Source: Egbenema bharatensis
GTDB taxonomy: Bacteria > Cyanobacteriota > Cyanobacteriia > Elainellales > Elainellaceae
NCBI RefSeq assembly: GCF_048077055.1
Contig: NZ_CP182236.1
Span: forward strand, 930,001-994,000
Direction: 5' to 3'
Length of the DNA stretch: 64,000 bases
Shown: in pieces, positions 1 through 8,096 of the stretch
How positions within the stretch are numbered: the stretch's first letter is position 1
Layout of the letters: each line of letters starts with the position of its first letter
Program-made: the position numbers and the translations under genes
Notes under the pieces: generated by a model
Databases searched by the model: none
What the model was told of the DNA's origin: nothing
The model's input: only the letters and a program-made list of their open reading frames with translations

Positions 1-193
1 GCATCTGGTCTGCCCAGCTTTCCCAGTTTTTTCACCCTGCCGGGCATATTTCAGGTTTTCTTAATCTGCGATCGACTTCAGCCTTGATGGTTGGAGGGGA
101 TGGGGCGATCGCTTAAATTCCTGACATAAAGCAATTTCGCTGGTTTTTGAATTTGTAGCTCAAACTAAAGCTGGAATTTTTGTCGGTAAACAT
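1..193. other. Window edge, no gene recognised
   Basis: No open frame with recognisable protein similarity is visible upstream of the arsenic genes. The stretch contains one HIP1-like GGCGATCGC and A/T-rich sequence that probably belongs to the promoter region of the efflux gene. Confidence 0.4.
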
Positions 194-209
194 ATCAGAT
201 TTTTTTGAT
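194..209 (+). promoter_or_regulatory. Candidate ArsR operator
   Basis: The sequence reads ATCAG-N6-TTGAT, one mismatch from the ATCAA-N6-TTGAT inverted repeat reported for ArsR at the Synechocystis arsenic operon. It lies about 80 bp upstream of the arsenite efflux start, where a repressor would be expected to bind. No arsR gene is present in this window, so the regulator would act from elsewhere. The match is by eye to a remembered consensus. Confidence 0.4.
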
Positions 210-286
210 GTAATTGCCTTTTCCGCCTAAGATAAACATGGAAGCGATGTAACGAAATCTGTGTGTCGTGGTATGTAAGGAAGGCA

Positions 287-1453
287 ATGAGTACTCACAA
301 CTCTGAGATCAGCAGGAAAAAAGCAGTTCAGGCCGGTGGAAAACTGAGCTTCTTTGAACGGTATTTAACGGTTTGGGTGTTTCTGTGCATTATTGCAGGC
401 ATTTTGGTGGGGCGATTGTTTCCAGGAGTAGCAACGACGCTGGATGCCATGAGCATTTACCAGGTGTCGATTCCGATCGCCATCTGCCTGTTTTTCATGA
501 TGTACCCCATCATGGTCAAGATCGACTTTACGCAGGCGGCCCAAGCGGCCCGAACTCCGAAACCAGTGATGCTGACCCTGGTGGTAAACTGGCTGGTCAA
601 ACCATTTACGATGGTGGTCTTCGCCCAGTTTTTCCTGGGCTGGTTATTCCGGCCGCTGATTACTGGAACGGAACTGGTGCGGGGTGCAGAAATTACGCTG
701 GCCAACTCCTACATTGCTGGCGCGATCCTGCTGGGGATTGCCCCCTGTACTGCAATGGTGTTGATGTGGGGGTATCTGTCCTATAGTAATCAGGGCCACA
801 CGCTGGTGATGGTGGCGATTAATTCCCTGGCAATGCTGTTCCTCTACGCACCGTTGGGACGATGGCTTTTGGCGGCAAATGATCTGGTTGTACCCTGGCA
901 AACGATCGTCCTTTCCGTTCTAGTTTACGTGGGTTTGCCTTTAGCGGCCGGCATGTATTCCCGCTACTGGATTTTCAAGCACAAAGGGCGGGAATGGTTC
1001 GAGCGACAATTCCTGAAATATCTTTCCCCAGTGGCGATCGCAGCCTTGTTAATTACGTTGATCCTGCTGTTTGCCTTTAAGGGGGATCTGATCATCGAAA
1101 ATCCGTTCCATATTTTGTTGATTGCTGTTCCGCTATTCATTCAAACCAACTTCATTTTCCTGATCAGCTATGTCGCAGCCCAGAAGTTGGGGATGACTTA
1201 CGAGGATGCAGCTCCGGCAGCCCTGATTGGAGCCAGCAATCACTTTGAAGTGGCCATTGCCACGGCGATTACCTTGTTTGGACTGGACTCTGGTGCGGCT
1301 CTGGCAACAGTTGTGGGCGTGTTAATCGAGGTTCCCGTGATGCTGATGCTGGTGAAATTCTGCAAGCGGACGGCCTTCTGGTTTCCCCGTGAGCCAGAGA
1401 AGGCATCGCTCCCGGATCCCCGTTGCCTACAGCCTTACAGTATTCGGGAGTAA
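287..1453 (+). CDS. acr3: ACR3-family arsenite efflux transporter
   Basis: A 388-residue polytopic membrane protein that exports arsenite, probably driven by the proton gradient. About ten hydrophobic segments are visible. The family's functional Cys in the IAPCTAMV motif is residue 154, and the conserved Glu in ASNHFEVAIA is near residue 321. An in-frame GTG at 263 is possible, but the ATG at 287 is preceded by AAGGAAG at good distance and fits the usual N-terminus. The arsenate reductase gene follows 63 bp downstream, so the two are likely one operon: ArsC makes arsenite and this protein expels it. The symbol arsB is often used for it in cyanobacteria, although it is not related to the E. 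coli ArsB family. No arsH lies beside it. Confidence 0.93.
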   Translation: MSTHNSEISRKKAVQAGGKLSFFERYLTVWVFLCIIAGILVGRLFPGVATTLDAMSIYQVSIPIAICLFFMMYPIMVKIDFTQAAQAARTPKPVMLTLVVNWLVKPFTMVVFAQFFLGWLFRPLITGTELVRGAEITLANSYIAGAILLGIAPCTAMVLMWGYLSYSNQGHTLVMVAINSLAMLFLYAPLGRWLLAANDLVVPWQTIVLSVLVYVGLPLAAGMYSRYWIFKHKGREWFERQFLKYLSPVAIAALLITLILLFAFKGDLIIENPFHILLIAVPLFIQTNFIFLISYVAAQKLGMTYEDAAPAALIGASNHFEVAIATAITLFGLDSGAALATVVGVLIEVPVMLMLVKFCKRTAFWFPREPEKASLPDPRCLQPYSIRE

Positions 1454-1516
1454 AGGCGAGAGCAACGGCAACATCACAATTTTTGAACCACTTTATTTTC
1501 TTTAACGAGATTCATC

Positions 1517-1927
1517 ATGAAAAAAGTCATGTTCGTTTGCAAAAAGAACTCTGCCCGTTCCCAGATGGCAGAAGGGTTTGCGAAGACGATCGGTAAGGAC
1601 AGAATTGAGGTGGTGAGTTCGGGGTTAGAAGCCAGTCAGGTGCGCCCAGAGGCGATCGCTGCCATGAAGGATATCGGGATTGATATTACCGATCAGCACT
1701 CCAAACCCCTGAGTGACTTCAAAGCAGAGGATTTTGATGTGGTGATTTCCCTGTGCGGCTGCGGAGTCAATCTACCGCCGGAATGGGTGACTCGTGAGGT
1801 ATTTCAGGATTGGCAGCTAGACGATCCGGCAGAACAACCGGAAATTTTCCCCAGAGTCCGGGATGAAATCAAGGAACGGGTGACGCAGTTGGTGGAAATG
1901 GTAGGGGCAGAAGCGGTCTCGCCATAG
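1517..1927 (+). CDS. arsC: Arsenate reductase, glutathione/glutaredoxin hybrid type
   Basis: A 136-residue low-molecular-weight phosphatase-fold arsenate reductase. It reduces arsenate to arsenite in the cytoplasm for export by the upstream ACR3 protein. The CX5R loop (CKKNSAR) holds Cys8, and Cys80 and Cys82 lie in the LCGCG motif. These three positions match the catalytic cysteines known for the Synechocystis enzyme, which has the thioredoxin-type fold but uses glutathione and glutaredoxin. Length and spacing are normal. It is likely co-transcribed with acr3. Confidence 0.93.
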   Translation: MKKVMFVCKKNSARSQMAEGFAKTIGKDRIEVVSSGLEASQVRPEAIAAMKDIGIDITDQHSKPLSDFKAEDFDVVISLCGCGVNLPPEWVTREVFQDWQLDDPAEQPEIFPRVRDEIKERVTQLVEMVGAEAVSP

Positions 1928-2077
1928 GATGAGCCACGGTAGGGGTTTGGCAGGGCTAAATCCGTACAGAGTCACACCCTCCCAAATTGAATGAAATGGC
2001 TGGTATGAAAGGGCGATCGTCCGATTCTGCCAGTCATTTTGCTGTGTTGTTCGCTAAATAGCTGAATTTTGCCGTCC

Positions 2078-2141
2078 GTTATCCGATCATGCTGTTATCT
2101 GATCATGCTGTTATCCGATCATTCCGTTGTCCGATTGTATC
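2078..2141. repeat. 16-bp tandem repeat, about four units
   Basis: Units of about GTTATCCGATCATGCT start at 2078, 2094, 2110 and 2126. The first two differ by one base, and the last is degenerate. They lie in the 356-bp gap between arsC and the LysR-type gene, 140 bp upstream of the latter. Repeated TCCGATCA words could be regulator sites or a simple replication-slippage array. Nothing else is recognised in this gap. Confidence 0.75.
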
Positions 2142-2283
2142 GATCGCAGGTTCAGTGCCGATCGAGTGCTGCGCCGGGTAGCGATGGAGGTGGAATCTAT
2201 CGGGGGTGGGAATGCTGAAATTCAGGCAAATGGGCAGTGTCGCCGTATAGTGATGAGCAGGCTTATTGAAGATTAGGGGAGCG

Positions 2284-3240
2284 ATGACGGCCAACCAGCG
2301 GATGCGGACCAATCATTCAAGAGTGAATCATCAAAATCAGTTAAAGCTATCCCAACTGCGGGTTTTAGTTGCGGCGGCAGCCTGTGAGAACTTTAGTGAA
2401 GCAGCCTTGCAGTTGGAAATGTCGCAACCGGCAGTGAGTCATGCGATCGCAGCCCTGGAGGAACATTTGGGAGTGGTCTTGTTCTTGCGAGGGCGGCGGG
2501 GAGCACGGTTAACGCCGATCGGGGAACGGATCGTGGTACGGGCACGGGAAATAGTGCAGCAGGCGGATGAGATTGAGAAAGAAGCTTTGTTATCCAGGGG
2601 ATTGGAAGGTGGGCAGGTGCGGCTGGTTGCCTTTCGCAGTGTGGCGACCCACGTACTGCCTTCAGTCATTGCCAGCTTTCATCAACGATTTCCAGCGATC
2701 GGGGTGAGCCTGACTGAGTACGAAGACTACTTGCATGTCGAGCAAGCATTGCGGGACGGGGCAGCCGATGTGGGGTTTACCTTCCTGCCCGCCAGCGATG
2801 ATTTACAGACCTGGAAAATGGTTCAGGATGAGTTTGTTGCGCTTTTTCCTGCTGACTTCAAAGCAGACAGGGCTGAAATCACCTGGGAAGAACTGATGGC
2901 CCAACCCCTGATTATGCCACCGAATCATTCCATCATGATGGAGCAGGTCTATGCCCATGCAGAGGCGCACGGCTATCAGCTCACTACTGCCTATGAAGTC
3001 AAAATGGATTCCACGATCGTTAGCCTAGTTGCCCAGGGATTAGGAACCGCAATTTTACCCCGGCTGGCCGCAGAACCGATTCCACCCAAAGTGCAGATTT
3101 ATTCATTGCCCGTTCCCCTTTACCGCATCATTGGGGCAGCCGTTTTAGCCGATGCCCTACAAACCCCGGCCATCTACGCATTTTTAGAGGTGCTGCAATC
3201 CTTGAACAAAGGTAGCCCGCACACCCCATCCTCGCGTTAG
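2284..3240 (+). CDS. LysR-family transcriptional regulator
   Basis: A 318-residue regulator. The N-terminal winged helix-turn-helix (residues about 22-82) contains FSEAALQLEMSQPAVSHAIA. A LysR substrate-binding domain follows (about 105-305), with the typical GLGTAILPRL segment. The ATG at 2284 follows AGGGGA; an upstream in-frame TTG at 2266 is possible. The ligand cannot be inferred, and its neighbours (arsenic genes, an IS) do not decide it. The last residues (HTPSSR) and the stop codon are encoded by the left-end hairpin of the adjacent IS605-type element, so the native C-terminus has probably been replaced by a short foreign tail outside the conserved domain. Confidence 0.88.
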   Translation: MTANQRMRTNHSRVNHQNQLKLSQLRVLVAAAACENFSEAALQLEMSQPAVSHAIAALEEHLGVVLFLRGRRGARLTPIGERIVVRAREIVQQADEIEKEALLSRGLEGGQVRLVAFRSVATHVLPSVIASFHQRFPAIGVSLTEYEDYLHVEQALRDGAADVGFTFLPASDDLQTWKMVQDEFVALFPADFKADRAEITWEELMAQPLIMPPNHSIMMEQVYAHAEAHGYQLTTAYEVKMDSTIVSLVAQGLGTAILPRLAAEPIPPKVQIYSLPVPLYRIIGAAVLADALQTPAIYAFLEVLQSLNKGSPHTPSSR

Positions 3241-3291
3241 CAGGTGGGGTTCGGGCGAGGCAAAGGAGCGAAGCGGAGTTGCCAGTCCAGG

Positions 3292-3720
3292 TTAATCCTC
3301 ATAACCCTGATTTTCAATGTACCGTTTCAGTACATCCAGACTTGCCCCACCACTAGAAACGAATCCATATCCACGCTTCCAGAACACGGGCTTCCAGTAA
3401 TAAGGTTTCAGAAACTCCCGATACTCTTTGCGGATTTCCCGACTGGTAATTGTTTTAAGGATGTTGACCAATCTGGACAGCGCAATATCAGGAGCCATCT
3501 CTACCAACAGATGAATGTGGTCGTTACTTCCCAGGTCTGCCTTGCATTCAAGTAATGTGCATTTCTGCGTTTGGCAAAGCTTAGACATCATTGATTGGAG
3601 TCGAGCCTCCACCTCGGTTGTAATGACAGGATGACGATATTTTGTCACGAACACGATATGCACAATAAGAGAGCCAAGGCAGTGACCATAGGGTTTTAGC
3701 CGCATAGACAAAACTAACAC
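3292..3720 (-). CDS. tnpA: IS200/IS605 Y1 transposase TnpA
   Basis: A 142-residue HUH single-strand transposase. The metal-binding HUH motif is DHIHLLVE (His68, His70), and the catalytic tyrosine is Tyr134 in VLKRYIENQ. The family cuts and joins single-stranded DNA at the element's hairpin ends as a dimer. Length and motifs look intact, so it may be active. It is divergent from tnpB, separated by about 20 bp, as in IS605. An internal ATG five codons in is an alternative start. Confidence 0.93.
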   Translation of the reverse strand: MLVLSMRLKPYGHCLGSLIVHIVFVTKYRHPVITTEVEARLQSMMSKLCQTQKCTLLECKADLGSNDHIHLLVEMAPDIALSRLVNILKTITSREIRKEYREFLKPYYWKPVFWKRGYGFVSSGGASLDVLKRYIENQGYED

Positions 3721-3740
3721 TATAGTAGTACAATTGCTTC

Positions 3741-5084
3741 ATGATAAAACGAAAGCCCATCATTAGAACAGACAAATGGAGCCTGAAGCCGACTGGTGAG
3801 CAGCGGTTGTTGTTTGCCGAAACGGTTAAGGTTTATCGCCGTTTGTGTCGTCATTTGGTGGGCATCGTTTTCACCCATTGGGCGCAATTAGGAGGACTGT
3901 CGAACCAGCAAGTTGTACCTGCTGTAGAACGGCTAATCCATGCGACAAGTCAAAACCCAAATGTAAAATATCCTTGCATTGACAAGGTGTTTCACAAGTT
4001 CCCCAGTTATTACCGCAGAGCCGCAATTCTTTTTGCTGTTGGGCAAGTTAGTAGCTTTGTCACCCGTTATCAGGAATGGCAATCAGGAACTCGCAAGCGA
4101 CGAGATGCTAAACCTCCTGCCCTGAATGCAAATACTGGATGCTACCCGGTGTTGTACAAAGGGCAGTGCTACAAGCTACACGGACTGGAGCAGGTAGAAA
4201 TCAAGGTATTTACTGGAACAGACTGGGTTTGGACAACGGTTCAAATATCAGGACTGAGAGAGCGGCACACAGTAAATAGCAATAAGTTGCTGTCTCCATC
4301 GTTGATTTTCAATCAACAGGCGTGTCATCTCTCTGTTCCGTTTGAGTGTCACCCCGAAAAGCGGCAACCCGACCAAAATGTGGTTGCTGTAGATTTGGGG
4401 ATTAACACGACAGCAACGGTTTCAGTCGTGACGGTTTGCGGTACTGTAATCCATCGTGAATTCATTCACCCTGGAAGAGACATAGACCGCAGAGATCAAC
4501 GCCTGAAGTCGGTTTCAGTCAGAGCAAGTCAGACGATGGGCAAAGGGGGCAAGCTGCAAAAAGGGTTTTGCTCCAACACCTATCGCAAGTGCCGTCACAT
4601 CAACCAGCAAATTGCCCACCTCGTCTCGAAGCGGATTGTGCAAATTGCCAAAGCGTTCAACACTCAAGCGATTGTGTTTGAGAACCTGAAAGGGTGGAAG
4701 GCAACGGGGGGACGGAAACGTTCTACCTTGCGACAACGCTTTCATGGTTGGCTCAAGGCAATGATTCGCCAACACAGCGAAATGAAGTGGCAAGAGGTGG
4801 GTGGCAAGACAATAGATGTGATTGCTGCTTATACCTCGAAGTTGGCGTATGACGGGTCTGGTGTTGTGCGGCGCGACTCTAAAAACTATGCTCTGGCTAA
4901 ATTCTCTTCTGGCAAGCGATATTCAGCAGACCTGAACGGCTCTCACAATATCGCTGCCAGAGGGATTCTTAAGCTCACTTGCCGAAAGGACAGTGAGGGG
5001 TGTTCGGGCAAAAGTTCCCGACACTCGCCTAGAAGCTGGGCTTGTTTGTGTGACCTGTGGACTAATCAGATAGTTACAGGTTAG
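3741..5084 (+). CDS. tnpB: RNA-guided endonuclease TnpB-like protein
   Basis: A 447-residue TnpB/OrfB protein. The RuvC-like acidic residues are visible as Asp218 (AVDLGINTT), Glu314 (VFENLKGW) and Asp397 (SADLNGSHN). Characterised relatives are omega-RNA-guided DNA nucleases that help the element persist. The usual zinc finger between the last two catalytic motifs is not recognisable: the normal TSxTCSxCG block reads TSKLAYDGSG, and the second CxxC is replaced by AKFSSGK. The C-terminal tail is cysteine-containing but has no clear CxxC pair. No frameshift is seen, so this is either a zinc-finger-less lineage or a decayed copy. Confidence 0.88.
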   Translation: MIKRKPIIRTDKWSLKPTGEQRLLFAETVKVYRRLCRHLVGIVFTHWAQLGGLSNQQVVPAVERLIHATSQNPNVKYPCIDKVFHKFPSYYRRAAILFAVGQVSSFVTRYQEWQSGTRKRRDAKPPALNANTGCYPVLYKGQCYKLHGLEQVEIKVFTGTDWVWTTVQISGLRERHTVNSNKLLSPSLIFNQQACHLSVPFECHPEKRQPDQNVVAVDLGINTTATVSVVTVCGTVIHREFIHPGRDIDRRDQRLKSVSVRASQTMGKGGKLQKGFCSNTYRKCRHINQQIAHLVSKRIVQIAKAFNTQAIVFENLKGWKATGGRKRSTLRQRFHGWLKAMIRQHSEMKWQEVGGKTIDVIAAYTSKLAYDGSGVVRRDSKNYALAKFSSGKRYSADLNGSHNIAARGILKLTCRKDSEGCSGKSSRHSPRSWACLCDLWTNQIVTG

Positions 5085-5153
5085 CACCGACACCACCACC
5101 TCGCGTTAGCAGGTGGTGTGAGCTTCATGTCCGACCACACCGTGACGTGGTAA

Positions 5154-5594
5154 TCAAGCCGCAAACAAAACATTCAGAACTTGTTTAGAAAAATCGGAAG
5201 CAGATTGGGGGGAGGTCGGTTTGCTAATCATCAAACTCACACCCAGATACGTAGCCTGTTCCAGGTCGCTCGGCTCCAGTTCTGAATCCGGTGCATGCAT
5301 CAAAATAACAGGTATCTCCTGGAATTGGGGCTGACGTTTGAGCCAGGCTAGCAACTCCAGTCCGCTCATACCCGTGAGATTCACCTGAAATAGCACCAGA
5401 TCCGGCAAGGGATACTGCCCCCGATCGGCATATTCCATTTCGCCTCTCAGGTAGTTCATGGCTTCTGCACCGTTCAGGGCAATTTGAAAAGCGATGGCGG
5501 TGCTGGTTGTTGCTCGAATAGCATCCATTGCCATGATCAAAAAACTGAAGTCATCGTCTACTAGCAAGATGCTTTTCGTTGGGGGCTTGCTCAT
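5154..5594 (-). CDS. Stand-alone response-regulator receiver-like protein, phospho-acceptor Asp absent
   Basis: A 146-residue single-domain receiver from the ATG at 5594; the upstream TTG at 5630 is less likely. The acidic pocket (ILLVDDD, residues 13-15) and the conserved Lys (SKP, about 125) are present. The aspartate expected at the end of beta-3 in LVLLDxNLPGM is a glutamine here (LVLFQVNLTGM, about residue 70), and the usual switch Thr/Ser is not seen in VILMHAP. It therefore cannot be phosphorylated in the standard way and may act as a pseudo-receiver in protein contacts. No kinase gene is adjacent; its only close neighbour is the IS605-type element. Confidence 0.82.
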   Translation of the reverse strand: MSKPPTKSILLVDDDFSFLIMAMDAIRATTSTAIAFQIALNGAEAMNYLRGEMEYADRGQYPLPDLVLFQVNLTGMSGLELLAWLKRQPQFQEIPVILMHAPDSELEPSDLEQATYLGVSLMISKPTSPQSASDFSKQVLNVLFAA

Positions 5595-5850
5595 GCTTGG
5601 TAGCGTTGGGGGAATGGGGAAGAAGGGCAAAGTTTACCCTGACATAGCGGCTGGGCTGTGATGCAACTCACTGAACTGTGATGCAACTCATTGTAATCGT
5701 GATTTCGCGTTCATTCTCTGACGATCGTAAAATTACGTCAGGTTTTCCTGATTTCTGAACGCAGTGTGTCCCTCCATGAACAGCATGACCGTTGGGAGTG
5801 TGTCAATATGTAGGAGATAGTCTGCCCCAAATAATTGGGATCTCTTAGCC

Positions 5851-6747
5851 GTGAGTAGCATTGGTCGTCCCTCCAGTCGCTCCGTTCGTTCATCCCGCGA
5901 TCGGACTGCATCCCGTAGAAGTCGCTTTTTCCCACCGATTCAGCGACTTTTATCCGTCGAAGTCCTGGCTCCTGTAATGGTAGGACTGCTGGTATTAGCC
6001 CTTTGGGAAGTGGGAGTCCGCCTGACTAATACTCCCCCCTATCTGCTGCCAGGGCCGATTTTGGTTTGCCAGACGCTGATTCGGGATTGGGGGGTTCTCT
6101 TTCCTGCCCTGCTGGTGACGCTCAAAATTACGATCGTTGCCTTTGTTGCCGCAATCGTTTCAGGGTTATCCATTGCGGTTCTCTTCACTCAAAGTAAGTG
6201 GGTTGAACGCAGTTTCTTTCCCTATGCTGTGATTCTGCAAACGACACCGATTGTGGCGATCGCCCCTTTGATTATTCTCTGGGTCAGGCAAGTATTTCCA
6301 GGACAACACTCCACCTTTATCTCGCTGGTCATTTGCGCCTGGATTGTTGCCTTCTTTCCCATCCTGTCGAACACCACCCTGGGGCTAAACAGTGCCGACC
6401 ATAACCTGATCAATCTCTTTCAGCTTTATCGCGCTTCCCGCTGGCAAACCCTGCTTTATCTGCGGCTTCCCAGTGCGCTGCCCTACTTTCTAGGCGGATT
6501 GCGAATTAGTGGCGGTCTGGCATTAATTGGCGCAGTAGTGGCAGAATTCGTGGCAGGAACAGGCGGCACGCGATCGGGGATTGCTTACCAGATCCTGATG
6601 TCCAGCTTTAATTTACAAATTCCCCGCATGTTCGCGGCCCTACTGCTCACCTCGGTTCTGGGCGTAACCATCTTCGTATCCCTGACCCTGTTCTCAGATT
6701 TCCTGCTCCGAGACTGGCACGAAAGCGCAGTCCGCCGCGAGAATTAA
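5851..6747 (+). CDS. ABC transporter permease, SsuC/TauC/NrtB type
   Basis: A 298-residue inner-membrane permease with a basic, Ser/Arg-rich N-terminus (about 35 residues) and six hydrophobic segments. The cytoplasmic EAA-like loop is visible as RLPSALPYFLGGLRIS (about residues 210-225). Family members import nitrate, sulfonates, taurine or thiamine precursors together with an ATPase and a substrate-binding protein. Neither partner is in this window, so the substrate cannot be assigned. The start is a GTG at 5851 without an obvious ribosome-binding site; a later start is possible because the N-terminal extension is not conserved. Confidence 0.85.
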   Translation: MSSIGRPSSRSVRSSRDRTASRRSRFFPPIQRLLSVEVLAPVMVGLLVLALWEVGVRLTNTPPYLLPGPILVCQTLIRDWGVLFPALLVTLKITIVAFVAAIVSGLSIAVLFTQSKWVERSFFPYAVILQTTPIVAIAPLIILWVRQVFPGQHSTFISLVICAWIVAFFPILSNTTLGLNSADHNLINLFQLYRASRWQTLLYLRLPSALPYFLGGLRISGGLALIGAVVAEFVAGTGGTRSGIAYQILMSSFNLQIPRMFAALLLTSVLGVTIFVSLTLFSDFLLRDWHESAVRREN

Positions 6748-6774
6748 CGGACTTACCTTAAACGGGTTTGCCTC

Positions 6775-6874
6775 TGGCAGGCAAGATGCCTGCGCTACTG
6801 TTCTATCTTCGCCTGCCTCAGGGCTGCAAATTTGACACCTGAAACTCTTGTGGGGTGGGCATCTTGCCCGCCCA
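6775..6874. repeat. Dispersed palindromic intergenic repeat (copy 1)
   Basis: Between the permease and pth lie two related hairpins: GGCAGGCAAGATGCCTGC near 6776-6793, and a GTGGGCATCTTGCCCGCCC core within 6850-6874. The second core recurs almost unchanged at 10045-10070 and 55893-55918, and a shorter form at 38765-38782. All copies are intergenic. Confidence 0.75.
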
Positions 6875-6914
6875 GCCCAAAAGGCAGCCCGATCGCACCG
6901 GTGCATTCACCATC

Positions 6915-7562
6915 CTAAGAAGCATCCACATCCAGCCCGATCGCCCGGCTGTTGTAGAGGCTCATCGCTTTGGGAATGCCCTGCTTCAGGCTCATTTCGA
7001 TCGCATCGATCACCATTTGCAGCACCTCATCCATCGTGCGCCGTTCAGCCACAGAAAATCGTCCCAGCACATGGGAAATCACTTCGCCCTTAACGCTAGC
7101 GGGCTGGTTTTTCGGGCTACCAATCCCGATTCTTAAGCGGGGAAAATTTTGACTATTGAGATGGGCGATCGTGGATTTGATGCCATTGTGGCCACCGGCT
7201 GACCCCGATTGCCGCAGCCGAATTTTACCGATCGGCAAATCCATATCATCATAGATGACCAGAACCGCTTCCGGCGGAATTTTGTACCAGTCTGCGACGG
7301 CTCGAATGGACTGTCCCGACAGGTTCATATAGGTCAGGGGTTTCAGCAGGCGCATTTTATCGCGGTGATTGGCCCAGCCCTCGCCAAACTTACCTTGAAA
7401 CTTCCGGTGTTCTGAGAGGCTAATTTGCCAACGACGCGCCAAGGCATCGATCGCCTCAAAGCCGATATTATGGCGGGTTTGATCGTATTTGGAGCCAGGA
7501 TTCCCCAGGCCAACGATGAGCTGGGGAAACACTAGTTCAGGAGAAGAATTGGAGTCAGTCAT
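6915..7562 (-). CDS. pth: Peptidyl-tRNA hydrolase
   Basis: A 215-residue cytosolic enzyme that cleaves peptidyl-tRNAs released from stalled ribosomes. Family motifs are clear: VGLGNPGSKYDQTRHNIGF with catalytic His31, YMNLSG (Asn80), IYDDMDLP (the catalytic-helper Asp) and SAGGHNGIKS (Asn126). Length is slightly above average because of a short N-terminal extension. The tatA gene lies 27 bp upstream on the same strand, so the two may be transcribed together. Confidence 0.95.
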   Translation of the reverse strand: MTDSNSSPELVFPQLIVGLGNPGSKYDQTRHNIGFEAIDALARRWQISLSEHRKFQGKFGEGWANHRDKMRLLKPLTYMNLSGQSIRAVADWYKIPPEAVLVIYDDMDLPIGKIRLRQSGSAGGHNGIKSTIAHLNSQNFPRLRIGIGSPKNQPASVKGEVISHVLGRFSVAERRTMDEVLQMVIDAIEMSLKQGIPKAMSLYNSRAIGLDVDAS

Positions 7563-7589
7563 GGCAACCGTTTGCTAATGCTGGGCAGC

Positions 7590-7921
7590 CTAACTTTGCC
7601 GGGCTGAATCAGCCGTGACCTCGGAAACCTCTGCCGCCGCTTCCTCCGCGGGCTGCGCAGACTCCTTCGCTTCCGGTGCCGATGCCAGTGCTTTGGGCGG
7701 TTTGGGTTCCAGCGTTGCCTTCATCGGTTCTTTCACAACTTTCTCAATGCGATCGGCTTCTTTCTTAAATTCTGTCTCAAATTCCTTTGAAGCCTCCTGG
7801 AACCCGCGAATCGCTTTCCCCAAACTCCGACCAATTTCCGGTAATTTCTTTGCCCAAAAACCAGCAGTGCCAGGGTGAAGATCAACGCCATTTCCGGCAA
7901 GCCAATTCCGAAAATATTCAC
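7590..7921 (-). CDS. tatA: Twin-arginine translocase TatA/E subunit (apparent frameshift)
   Basis: TatA forms the membrane pore that exports folded Tat substrates; in cyanobacteria it acts in thylakoid and plasma membranes. The first part (7921 downward) encodes one N-terminal membrane helix, GLPEMALIFTLALLVFG. It then runs into nonsense, while the overlapping frame ending at 7590 encodes the expected amphipathic helix GKAIRGFQEASKEF and an acidic Ala/Glu/Pro tail. Adding one base in the GCCC run near 7852 joins them as FGPKKLPEIGRSLGKAIRGF, the family consensus, giving about 110 residues. A single-base sequencing deletion is more likely than a real loss. Confidence 0.88.
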
Positions 7922-8024
7922 AAACTCTGCCTCCTGATTGCGATCGTTATTCTTTCCCCTCTAGTTTAGGGGATGAATGAGGGGGGAATGGGTGCTCAGT
8001 CAAAACCTGGGCAAAAATCTGGAA

Positions 8025-8049
8025 AATAAAAACCCCGGAAAGTCCGGGG
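8025..8049 (-). terminator. psbH rho-independent terminator
   Basis: On the minus strand a perfect 7-bp stem (CCCCGGA/TCCGGGG, plus-strand positions 8033-8039 and 8043-8049) with a 3-nt loop is followed by TTTTTATTTT. It sits about 50 bp past the psbH stop. Confidence 0.85.
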
Positions 8050-8096
8050 AGCCTGAATTGCGTTTTTTTATTCAGAGCGATGCTCTAATTAACAAA

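Larger units (their letters stand above)
3223..5119. mobile_element. IS200/IS605-family element (IS605-type, tnpA and tnpB divergent)
   Basis: The element holds a Y1 transposase on the minus strand and tnpB on the plus strand. Both ends carry a hairpin with the shared loop CTCGCGTTAGCAGG. The left hairpin pairs ACCCCA (3223-3228) with TGGGGT (3245-3250); the right pairs ACACCACC (5090-5097) with GGTGGTGT (5112-5119). Such subterminal hairpins, without terminal inverted repeats or target duplication, are the hallmark of this family. The exact cleavage sites lie slightly outside the hairpins and were not determined. The segment from the tnpB 3' end to the right hairpin is where the family's omega RNA would be encoded. 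Confidence 0.88.

Noticed and set aside
3244..3555. Plus-strand frame opposite tnpA
   Set aside because: It is the antisense shadow of the transposase gene.
6848..7136. Plus-strand frames opposite pth
   Set aside because: They begin in a dispersed palindrome and run antisense to a clear gene.
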